Below, in pieces: positions 6,705-14,023 of a stretch of 39,609 bases of DNA (position 1 is its first letter; every line of letters begins with the position of its first letter). The DNA is from Candidatus Aminicenantota bacterium (lineage in GTDB: Bacteria > Acidobacteriota > Aminicenantia > UBA2199): the NCBI GenBank assembly GCA_030610885.1, contig JAUWQW010000010.1, positions 1-39,609 of the forward strand, given 5' to 3'. The position numbers and the translations under genes were made by a program. The notes beneath the pieces were generated by a model that made no database searches, was not told the origin of the DNA, and saw only the letters and a list, made by a program, of their open reading frames with translations.

Positions 6705-9068
6705 TTAAATTTCTTGATGTTCTGTTCTTTTAATGATTTCGTTTTGAAGGTCAACTCCGATATCCACAAAATAATCGCTGTAACCGGCCACACGCACAAT
6801 CAGGTCTCTGTACTTTTCTGGATGTTTTTGAGCTTTTTTTAGAGTTTCTGCATTTACTACATTAAATTGGATGTGGTGACCATCCATTTTAAAATAGGAC
6901 CGCACCAGGTGGAGAAGCTTGGTTATTCCAGCATCATCCTTCAGGATATCGGGTGTGAATTTCTGGTTCAGCAGGGTGCCGCCTGTGCGGATATGATCGA
7001 TTTTTGCTGCAGATTTAATCACTGAGGTGGGTCCATTAAAATCTGCTCCCTGAACTGGTGAAATTCCTTCTGACAGAGGCTCTTTCGATTTTCTTCCGTC
7101 CGGGAGTGCGCCCAAAACACTGCCAAAATAGATGTGCACAGTGGTTGGGAGCAGGTTAATTCTGTGGCATCCGCACCGTGTATTTGGTCTGCCATCAACT
7201 GCTCTGAGAAATAGTTCAAAAACCTGTTTTGTGATTTCATCAGCCCTATCATCGTCGTTTCCATATTTTGGAGAATGGTTTAAAAATTGTTCCCTTTCCC
7301 TTTCAAAACCATTAAAATTGTTCTTCAATGCCTCTAAAAGCCGTGACATGGAGGTTGTTTTTTTATCATATACATTGTGTTTTATGGAAGCAAAAGAATC
7401 GGTGATAGTGCCAAGACCAACTCCCTGAATATATGATGTGTTGTACCTTGCTCCACCATTGTGATAATCCTTCCCTTTTCTGATGCAGTCGTCGATCATC
7501 AGTGATAGAAAGGGTGCTGGCATATAGTTTGCATAAATCTGTTCGATTATATTGTTTCCCTTTATTTTTATATTTATAAAATGGTTTAATTGTTTTTCGA
7601 AAGCATTCATTAGTGCAGAAAATGAATTTAAGGATTGAGGTTTACCTGTACGGATTCCGATTATTTTTCCTGTTTTTGGATCAACTCCATTATTCAGGGT
7701 GATTTCCAGCACTTTGGGGAGGTTAAAGTATCCTGTCAGGAAATAGGCTTCCTTTCCAAAGGCACCTGCCTCAACGCACCCGCTGGCCCCACCGTTCCGG
7801 GCATCCTCTATTTTTTTGCCCTGATACATTAGCTCCTGGATAATTGTATCTGTATTAAAAATTGATGGCTGGCCAAATCCGGTCTTTACAATTTTTAGAG
7901 CTCTCTTTAAAAATCGATCAGGTGTTTTTTTGCTTATCTGAACCATTGAACTTGGCTGCAAAATGCGCATTTCTTCGATAACATCCAGGATAAGAAAGGA
8001 TAATTCATTCACTGCATCTTCACCGTCCTCTGTTAATCCACCTACATTGATAAGGCAAAAATCCGTGTATGTATTGCTTTCCAGGGCTGTGATTCCGACT
8101 TTTGGGGGAGATGGCTGATTGTTGAACTTTATCCAGAATGAACAGAGCAATTCCTTTGCCCATTCTTTTTTCAGTGTTCTTTCTTTTATCCCCTTTTTGT
8201 AAAATGGAAATAAATGTTGATCCAATCGCCCTGGATTGAAGGAATCCCAGGTATTAAATTCTGTGATAACACCAATGTGAACAAACCAATAATACTGAAG
8301 GGCTTCCCAAAAGTTATGAGGAGCATGCGCTGGAACCCTTTCACAAATTTGAGCCATTGTTTCCAGTTCGTGCTTCCTTTCTTGTTTTGTTTCCCTTTTG
8401 GCCATTTTTTTTAATTCTTTGGAATAACGGTTGGCAAAAAGTATCAGTGCATCAGCACAGATATCCATAGCCATAAGTTCCTCTTTTTTTTGACTTGCTT
8501 CTGGATCGTGAAAAAAATCCAGTTTTTTCAAGCTCTCCCTTATCTCCGCTTTTAGATCGAGGAATCCTTTTCTGTAAATTTTATCACCATTTACTGTATG
8601 TCCAGGCGCCCGCTGTTCCTGAAATTCTGTAAAAACTCCGGCTTTGTATGCAGATATCCACTCTGGACACATTTCTTTAAAGATCCGGTCACGGATGGAT
8701 CGCCCTTTCCAGAAGGGGATTATAGTATCTTTGTAAACCTCTTTTAGATCTTTATCCACAACAAAAGAAACCTTTTTTCTGGAATTTAAAATTTTAAGGT
8801 CTTTGATAGTGTGAATACAGATTTCGGGATAGGTTGGTGTAGCCTTTGGTTCTTGGCCTCTCTCTCCTACAATCAATTCTCCTTTATTAATGCAGATCTT
8901 TTTATGTTTCATTATATATTTGAAGGCCAGTGCCCGTTGTTTTGGTATTGATACACATTGGGCTTCGTGGCTTTTGTAAAATTCTGTTAACAGGATCGCA
9001 CGTTCTTTTGATATATAGGGTTTTGCCTCTAAACTCTGTTTCCTTAACTCTTGGATCCGGTTTTTCAC
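6705..9068 (-). CDS. hypD: Glycyl radical enzyme, trans-4-hydroxy-L-proline dehydratase type
   Basis: 787 residues. The thiyl-radical site is GGASGCVEAG (Cys431, Glu433) and the glycyl radical loop is RVAGYSDYF (Gly762). From memory, the Clostridioides difficile hydroxyproline dehydratase uses Cys434, Glu436 and Gly765, plus substrate-pocket residues Phe152, His160 and Asp278. The same residues occur here at a constant offset of three (Phe149 and His157 in FTEFQEQRAPGHTV, Asp275 in NTWDSFNPGRLDQH). The Cys-x-Glu distinguishes it from pyruvate formate-lyase, which has two adjacent Cys. The predicted reaction removes water from trans-4-hydroxy-L-proline to give pyrroline-5-carboxylate. The start is GTG with AGGAGG upstream, two bases after the activase gene. 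No proC reductase is in the window. This is not the hydrogenase maturation gene of the same name. Confidence 0.85.
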   Translation of the reverse strand: MKNRIQELRKQSLEAKPYISKERAILLTEFYKSHEAQCVSIPKQRALAFKYIMKHKKICINKGELIVGERGQEPKATPTYPEICIHTIKDLKILNSRKKVSFVVDKDLKEVYKDTIIPFWKGRSIRDRIFKEMCPEWISAYKAGVFTEFQEQRAPGHTVNGDKIYRKGFLDLKAEIRESLKKLDFFHDPEASQKKEELMAMDICADALILFANRYSKELKKMAKRETKQERKHELETMAQICERVPAHAPHNFWEALQYYWFVHIGVITEFNTWDSFNPGRLDQHLFPFYKKGIKERTLKKEWAKELLCSFWIKFNNQPSPPKVGITALESNTYTDFCLINVGGLTEDGEDAVNELSFLILDVIEEMRILQPSSMVQISKKTPDRFLKRALKIVKTGFGQPSIFNTDTIIQELMYQGKKIEDARNGGASGCVEAGAFGKEAYFLTGYFNLPKVLEITLNNGVDPKTGKIIGIRTGKPQSLNSFSALMNAFEKQLNHFINIKIKGNNIIEQIYANYMPAPFLSLMIDDCIRKGKDYHNGGARYNTSYIQGVGLGTITDSFASIKHNVYDKKTTSMSRLLEALKNNFNGFEREREQFLNHSPKYGNDDDRADEITKQVFELFLRAVDGRPNTRCGCHRINLLPTTVHIYFGSVLGALPDGRKSKEPLSEGISPVQGADFNGPTSVIKSAAKIDHIRTGGTLLNQKFTPDILKDDAGITKLLHLVRSYFKMDGHHIQFNVVNAETLKKAQKHPEKYRDLIVRVAGYSDYFVDIGVDLQNEIIKRTEHQEI

Positions 9069-9070
9069 CT

Positions 9071-9856
9071 TTAACCTCCTATATTAGTATATAAGGCTAA
9101 ACCTAGGGAATCAAATTTTCTTTTTATTTGATTTAATCTCTTTGTAACTGGTGGTTTGATGCTTTCTATTGGATTTGTTTTATTCAGACGAATATATTTA
9201 TTTACTGCAGCCTTGTGATAGGGGAGCAGGTCAATTTTTTCAACACTATTAAGGGATCTTATAAATTCCCCAACTTTTAAAATATTTCCTTCGCTGTCTG
9301 TTTCCCCTGGAACAATGGGAAAACGTATAAATATCCTCTTCTTGTGTTTGGAAAGAGTTTTTAGATTTCTAAGAATATTGTGATTGGAAACACCGGTAGA
9401 TTTTATATGATCAGAATCTTCCATAATCTTTAAGTCGTACAGAAAAAGGTCTGTTAGATCTATAAATCTTTGAAATAATTCAGGATCAGCATATCCTGAT
9501 GTGTCCAAAGCAGAATGGATCTCCTTTTTTTTACATTCTTTTAAAAGGGATTCCAAAAATTCCGGTTGCATCAAAGGTTCTCCTCCTGAAATTGTTACAC
9601 CACCACCGGATTGATCATAAAAAATAGTATCTTTTTCTATCTTTTCCATTACCTCACTTACACTGATCATCTCTCCTATTGTTTCATGTTTATTTTTAGA
9701 TCTGTACATTTTTTCAGGTTCTTTTTTTATACCTTCAGGGTTGTGGCACCATGGACATTTTAATGGACAACCCTTTAAAAAAACTGTGGTTCTGATCCCT
9801 GGTCCGTCATGAATGGCAAAGCGTTTGATGTTAAAGATTATCCCTGTGATTCCCAT
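9071..9856 (-). CDS. Glycyl radical enzyme activating enzyme (radical SAM)
   Basis: 261 residues. It uses S-adenosylmethionine and a [4Fe-4S] cluster to create the glycyl radical on its partner, here the HypD-type enzyme encoded two bases downstream. The N-terminus RFAIHDGPGIRTTVFLKGCPLKCPWCHNPEG carries the CX3CX2C cluster and the conserved GPGIR. VTISGGEPLMQ is the SAM-binding GGE motif. Many activases of this family carry a ferredoxin-like insert with extra Cys after the first motif. Here none is seen: the only other Cys is in LLKECKKK, so this is a compact PflA-like form. The ATG is supported by AGAGGA seven bases upstream. The promoter and operator lie just in front. Confidence 0.92.
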   Translation of the reverse strand: MGITGIIFNIKRFAIHDGPGIRTTVFLKGCPLKCPWCHNPEGIKKEPEKMYRSKNKHETIGEMISVSEVMEKIEKDTIFYDQSGGGVTISGGEPLMQPEFLESLLKECKKKEIHSALDTSGYADPELFQRFIDLTDLFLYDLKIMEDSDHIKSTGVSNHNILRNLKTLSKHKKRIFIRFPIVPGETDSEGNILKVGEFIRSLNSVEKIDLLPYHKAAVNKYIRLNKTNPIESIKPPVTKRLNQIKRKFDSLGLALYTNIGG

Positions 9857-9872
9857 AAATAAATCCTCTGAT

Positions 9873-9888
9873 ATCTGATATATCAGAT
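9873..9888. promoter_or_regulatory. 16-base perfect palindrome, probable operator
   Basis: ATCTGATATATCAGAT is identical to its own reverse complement. It lies in the 88-base gap between the activase gene (minus) and the GntR-family regulator gene (plus). It covers the -10 box of the predicted activase promoter, and a TCTGATATCTGATA repeat extends it to the left. Position and symmetry fit a binding site for the neighbouring dimeric GntR/FCD repressor. Confidence 0.6.
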
Positions 9889-9905
9889 GTTTATGATAAA
9901 GTCAA
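9877..9905 (-). promoter_or_regulatory. Probable promoter of the activase-hypD unit
   Basis: On the minus strand TTGACT (9900-9905) and TATATC (9877-9882) are 17 bases apart. The -10 box lies inside the palindrome at 9873-9888, so a bound repressor would block polymerase directly. Transcription would start about 14 bases before the activase ATG. Confidence 0.5.
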
Positions 9906-9944
9906 TATTGATTTTGATTTTATTATAATATAAACTATCGAATA

Positions 9945-10610
9945 ATGGCAAAAAAAAACTTATTAAATATTAAGTCACTTAAAGAACAGGTTTATGAATA
10001 CCTTAGAAAACAGATCAACAAGCGGGAGCTCAAACCCGGCTCATCCATAAATATGGATGCTACAAGTAAAAAATTGGGTATAAGCAAAACCCCATTACGT
10101 GATGCGCTGATTCAATTGGAAATGGAGGGATTTGTTACAATCGCTCCACGAAGGGGAATTTATGTTAATGCTCTTACCTTGGAGGATATAAAAAATTATT
10201 ACCAGGTAATAGGTGCTTTGGAGAGTTCTGCTCTTATTTATTCTTTTAAAGATATAAACATCGAAAGAATGGAGAAGCTCAACAATGATATGAAAAATGC
10301 AATTAAAAGTGGGAATTTTAACCTGTTTTATAAAAAGAACCTTGAGTTTCACAACTCTTACATCAAATTAGTAAAAAACAAAACACTGGTAAAAATTGTC
10401 AATAATCTGAAAAAACAACTCTATGATTTCCCCAGACGGGAAAAATGGATAAAGGAATGGGAAAAATCTTCTATTGTCGAACATCAACAAATTATAGAGC
10501 TATTAAAGAAAGGGAAACCACAGGAGACTGCTGCTTTTATACGCGATGTTCACTGGTCATTTAAGGTTCAGGAAAAATTTATTACGAAGTATTACTTTGA
10601 ACAGGAGTAA
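9945..10610 (+). CDS. GntR family transcriptional regulator, FCD (FadR) subgroup
   Basis: 221 residues. The N-terminal winged helix-turn-helix spans about residues 12-80 (SLKEQVYEYLRKQI, then KKLGISKTPLRDALIQLEMEGFV, then the wing RRGIYV). The C-terminal helical FCD domain spans about residues 85-215. Its His residues in FHNSYI, EHQQII and DVHWSF fit the metal/ligand site of this subgroup. Such regulators bind small acids or amino acids and release a palindromic operator. It is divergent from the activase-hypD unit and shares the palindrome at 9873-9888, so it probably controls that unit; hydroxyproline or a product as ligand is inference. The ATG has no clear Shine-Dalgarno. The dipeptidase gene follows after 18 bases. 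Confidence 0.88.
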   Translation: MAKKNLLNIKSLKEQVYEYLRKQINKRELKPGSSINMDATSKKLGISKTPLRDALIQLEMEGFVTIAPRRGIYVNALTLEDIKNYYQVIGALESSALIYSFKDINIERMEKLNNDMKNAIKSGNFNLFYKKNLEFHNSYIKLVKNKTLVKIVNNLKKQLYDFPRREKWIKEWEKSSIVEHQQIIELLKKGKPQETAAFIRDVHWSFKVQEKFITKYYFEQE

Positions 10611-10628
10611 TATATCAGGAGGTAGTAG

Positions 10629-11846
10629 ATGAAAAAGTATTTTAAATCTTTTTGTGTAATATTTTTTACGCTCTTTTTTATTCAATCACTTTACTTACGA
10701 TCACAGGAAAAAATTGATCCAAAGATATGGAACAAGGCATTAAAAATTCACCATAGAGCCATTGTTATTGATACTCACTGCGATACGCCTATGGTTATGT
10801 TTAACAGAGGAGTAAATATTGGAGAAAAATCAAATAGTAACGAGGTTGATCTTATCCGCATGAAGGAGGGTGGATTGGATGCTGTTTTTTTTGCTGTTTA
10901 TATCTCAAATAAACTGGACAAAAAGCACCCTTCCAGAAGAGCCCTTGAAATCATTGATGAGGTGTATAATCAGGTATCAAAATACCCTGAACTTGCAGAA
11001 CTGGCTTTTTCTTCTCTTGATATCCATAGGATTCATAAACTCGGGAAAAGGGCAATTTTGATAGGCATGGAAAATGGGGGACCTATTGAAGGAAGTTTAC
11101 GTTTGCTCAGAGATTTTTATCGTTTGGGTGTCAGGTATATCACACTCACACACAACCAGCACAACGATATATGTGATTCATCGACAGGTGGAGAATCCAG
11201 GTGGAAGGGCTTGAGCCCCTTTGGAAGAAAGGTTGTTAAAGAGATGAATCGCCTGGGAATGATTATAGATGTATCACATATTTCTGATTTGGCTTTTTGG
11301 GATGTATTGAAGATTTCAAAGGTGCCAGTAATTGCATCTCATTCCTGTGTGCGAGCAATATGTAATACTCCCAGAAATTTGAGTGATAAGATGATTAAGG
11401 CGCTGGCAGCCAAAGGGGGAGTTATACAGCTTAATTTTTATTCAGGGTTTCTCGAAGAAGAATTCAGAAAAAAATCAGAGGAAAAATATAAGTTGATGCA
11501 GCCACAGCTAAAAGAACTGGAAGAGAAATATAAAGATAATGAGGCTGAATTATGGGAAGCTTTTTCAAAATTATGGAAAAAACACGCACCTCCGCCAGCA
11601 AGTGTTGAGGTTCTTTTAAATCACATTGATCATATTGTTAAGTTGGTTGGTGTTGATTATGTGGGATTGGGCTCTGACTATGATGGAGCTGGAAGTTTTC
11701 CAAGAGGATTGGAAGATGTTTCCAAATACCCGTTGATTACTTACCATTTATTAAAGAGGGGGTACAAAGAGAAAGAGATAAAAAAAATACTTGGTGAGAA
11801 TTTCCTCCGTGTCTTTTCTGCTGTAGAAAACCTGAGAAATAAATAG
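10629..11846 (+). CDS. Exported M19 (renal-type) membrane dipeptidase
   Basis: 405 residues. An N-terminal hydrophobic signal (residues 1 to about 25) directs it across the inner membrane. The binuclear zinc site of the M19 family is complete: DTHCDTP (His50, Asp52), bridging Glu148 in MENGGP, His217 in DVSHIS, His238 in ASHSCVRA and Asp350 in GSDYDG. A charged helical insert lies at about 275-320. The family cleaves dipeptides, including ones with D-residues at the C-terminal position. AGGAGG precedes the ATG, and the gene is 18 bases after the gntR-type gene, so they are probably one transcript. In this context it could release amino acids such as hydroxyproline from dipeptides for HypD; that is inference. 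Confidence 0.9.
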   Translation: MKKYFKSFCVIFFTLFFIQSLYLRSQEKIDPKIWNKALKIHHRAIVIDTHCDTPMVMFNRGVNIGEKSNSNEVDLIRMKEGGLDAVFFAVYISNKLDKKHPSRRALEIIDEVYNQVSKYPELAELAFSSLDIHRIHKLGKRAILIGMENGGPIEGSLRLLRDFYRLGVRYITLTHNQHNDICDSSTGGESRWKGLSPFGRKVVKEMNRLGMIIDVSHISDLAFWDVLKISKVPVIASHSCVRAICNTPRNLSDKMIKALAAKGGVIQLNFYSGFLEEEFRKKSEEKYKLMQPQLKELEEKYKDNEAELWEAFSKLWKKHAPPPASVEVLLNHIDHIVKLVGVDYVGLGSDYDGAGSFPRGLEDVSKYPLITYHLLKRGYKEKEIKKILGENFLRVFSAVENLRNK

Positions 11847-11853
11847 AGTAATT

Positions 11854-12612
11854 TTAAGAGCGTAAATATGATGCGCCGTTTACATCAATAATTGCTCCTG
11901 TCATATATTCTGAACCCTCTGCTGCTAGGAACAAAACAGCTTGTGCAACCTCTTCGGGTCTTGCCACTCTACCAATAGGGCTTTGGTTTCTTATTTCATC
12001 TCCATTGGGGCCTGACAATATCTCAGAGGTCATGTCTGTCTCTACAAAACCTGGAGCAACAACACCTATAAATATATTGTATTTTGCAAGTTTTTGTGCT
12101 AATGATTGGCTCATAGCATTTAAACCTGCCTTACTTGCACCATATGCCGGGCAATCCGGTTCGCCACGAAATGCACCCCGTGATGAGATATTTACTATTT
12201 TACCACCATTATTTTTCATCATATACTGTATAGCACAATAGGAAATATTTGAAGGACCAATTAGATTAATCTCAAGTATCTCTTTCCAGGACCTCTGCCA
12301 TGTTGCATAATCGACTTTATCTATGCGAAGATCATTTATAATACCAGCATTATTTACAACAATGTCCAGTTTTCCGAATTTTGATATTACAGTATCAATG
12401 AGCTGTTTAACAGAATCTGGCTGTGAAACATCTGCTTGAATAACAAGATGAGGACCACCTAACAAAGAATCAATTGTTTCATGTGCAGCCTGGAGATTTG
12501 TGTTATAGCTAATAGCAACGCAAGCGCCATGTTTTGCAAAAGCTTTTGCAATAGCTTTACCTATACCTCGGGAACCTCCTGTAATTAATATATGTTTTCC
12601 GGAAAAATCCAT
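11854..12612 (-). CDS. Short-chain dehydrogenase/reductase (FabG-like)
   Basis: 252-residue Rossmann-fold oxidoreductase. The NAD(P)-binding TGGSRGIG is at residues 11-18, NNAG at 87-90, the catalytic Ser in NISSRG near 143 and the YxxxK pair Tyr157/Lys161 in AYGASKAG. The end, MTGAIIDVNGA, is typical of the FabG-like classical group. It may be 3-oxoacyl-ACP reductase or a reductase of another substrate; the family alone does not decide. AGGAGG precedes the ATG by eight bases. It follows amrS on the same strand after 62 bases and meets the dipeptidase gene tail to tail with only seven bases between. Confidence 0.85.
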   Translation of the reverse strand: MDFSGKHILITGGSRGIGKAIAKAFAKHGACVAISYNTNLQAAHETIDSLLGGPHLVIQADVSQPDSVKQLIDTVISKFGKLDIVVNNAGIINDLRIDKVDYATWQRSWKEILEINLIGPSNISYCAIQYMMKNNGGKIVNISSRGAFRGEPDCPAYGASKAGLNAMSQSLAQKLAKYNIFIGVVAPGFVETDMTSEILSGPNGDEIRNQSPIGRVARPEEVAQAVLFLAAEGSEYMTGAIIDVNGASYLRS

Positions 12613-12674
12613 TAATTAGCCTCCTTTTCCGAATTTTCACTCTTATATTTTATAATTACTTAATGTTAATATAT

Positions 12675-13682
12675 TTATTTCCAAATTCCAGCAATCACAT
12701 ATCCGCAACTGGAACATTTTCCATTTGAAAGGTTCTTTATTTTAGTGTAATATCCATTTCTTTCGATTAGAACTGATTTACAATTGGGGCAATAGGTATT
12801 GTTCCAATCATCTGTGTTTATATTGCCTCCGTAAAGATAATTTAGCCCCATCTTTTTACCTGTTTCAAGGAAATTGAAAATTGTTTTTGTATCTGTTATA
12901 GGGAAATTATTAAGTTTATATACAGGAAAGAATCTTGAAACGTGCCATGGAATATTTTTATCCAGATTTACAATAAAAGAGATTATTCTTTTCATTTCTT
13001 CTTCATCTGTATTTAAATCTTCTATAACAAGTGTGGTTAATTCAACCCATATTCCATTGTTTTTCATTCTTTTTATTGTGTCAAGAACAGGTTCTAAACT
13101 GGCTTTGCAATATTTTTTGTAAAAAATATCAGAAAATGCTTTTAAATCAATATTTGCTCCATCAAGATATGTAGAAATCATTTCTAAAGCCTCTTTGCTC
13201 ATATAACCATTTGTTACCATTACATTTTTTAGATTATTCTCTTTTGCAAGTTTTGCTGTTTCATACATTAGCTCAAAAAATATTGTTGGCTCAGAATATG
13301 TGTAAGCAATAGATTTTGAGCCTGTTTTAAGTGCAGCTTTAACAATTTCTTCAGGAGATATATTTTCACCCATGATTGAATTCTCATCTTGTATTTGTGA
13401 TAGAGTGTAGTTTTGACAAAATTGGCATTTGAAGTTGCAGCCCATAGTAGCTATAGAAAAAGATGTGGAAGAGGGTAGAAAATGATATAGAGGTTTTTTT
13501 TCAATGGGATCAGGATTAAATGCATCAACTTTATCATAGTTTAAAGAATAGAGTTCTCCTTGTATGTTTTTTCTAACTTTACATATACCTATATCTCCTT
13601 CATTTAAGATGCAATTAAAAGCACATAAATTGCACTGAACTTTCTTATCCTCAATTTTTTTATATAATAATGCTTGTTTCAT
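12675..13682 (-). CDS. amrS: AmmeMemoRadiSam-type radical SAM enzyme
   Basis: 335 residues. The radical SAM cluster motif is GCNFKCQFCQN (Cys82, 86, 89). An N-terminal Cys set (CNLCAFNC...GIC, residues 17-34) and a C-terminal zinc ribbon (CPNCKS...CSSCG) frame it, as is usual for AmrS. Conserved segments include YTYSEPTIFFE, VTNGYMS and DLKAF. AmrS usually occurs with AMMECR1 and Memo domain proteins in a system of unknown reaction. Neither partner is in this window. It lies between thioredoxin and an SDR in a glgA-led operon. The ATG has only a weak ribosome binding site, so it may depend on upstream translation. Confidence 0.85.
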   Translation of the reverse strand: MKQALLYKKIEDKKVQCNLCAFNCILNEGDIGICKVRKNIQGELYSLNYDKVDAFNPDPIEKKPLYHFLPSSTSFSIATMGCNFKCQFCQNYTLSQIQDENSIMGENISPEEIVKAALKTGSKSIAYTYSEPTIFFELMYETAKLAKENNLKNVMVTNGYMSKEALEMISTYLDGANIDLKAFSDIFYKKYCKASLEPVLDTIKRMKNNGIWVELTTLVIEDLNTDEEEMKRIISFIVNLDKNIPWHVSRFFPVYKLNNFPITDTKTIFNFLETGKKMGLNYLYGGNINTDDWNNTYCPNCKSVLIERNGYYTKIKNLSNGKCSSCGYVIAGIWK

Positions 13683-13702
13683 TTATAAAAATACCCCATT
13701 AT

Positions 13703-14023
13703 TTAAATAATTTTTTTAAGGTTTTGCTCTATTTGTGTTGGGTTTACTGCTCCAATGAGTTGTGACTTAACATTTTTATCTTTTATAAATAGTAATGTTG
13801 GAAGTCCGCGAATCATATATTTTGAGGAGGTTTTAGGACACTCATTCACATTTATTCTTATAATTGAGACTTCTTCATTGTATTCGGATGCGACATTTTT
13901 TAGTATTGGCTCAAGTAATTTACATGGAGCACATGTTGGTGACCAGAAATCAACAATAATAGCCTTTTCATCATTCAATAAGTTATCAAAATTTAAATCA
14001 TCTGCATTAATCAATTCTTTCAT
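13703..14023 (-). CDS. Thioredoxin-like protein
   Basis: 106 residues, one thioredoxin domain without signal peptide, so cytoplasmic. The redox site is FWSPTCAPCK (Cys31, Cys34): the usual Trp before the first Cys is Thr and the usual Gly inside is Ala, so CAPC replaces CGPC. The cis-proline loop reads RGLPTLLF. It reduces disulfides in partner proteins; the altered motif may shift its redox potential. The ATG has GGAG seven bases upstream and lies inside the end of glgA (17-base overlap). amrS follows after 19 bases, and a reductant role for that enzyme is possible but not shown. Confidence 0.87.
   Translation of the reverse strand: MKELINADDLNFDNLLNDEKAIIVDFWSPTCAPCKLLEPILKNVASEYNEEVSIIRINVNECPKTSSKYMIRGLPTLLFIKDKNVKSQLIGAVNPTQIEQNLKKII

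Noticed and set aside
7019-7428. Short overlapping frames inside hypD on both strands
   Set aside because: They lie fully within the conserved glycyl radical enzyme and carry no domain or start signal.
6705-9068. Pyruvate formate-lyase as identity of the glycyl radical enzyme
   Set aside because: The active site is Cys-Val-Glu rather than Cys-Cys, and the substrate-pocket residues match the hydroxyproline dehydratase.
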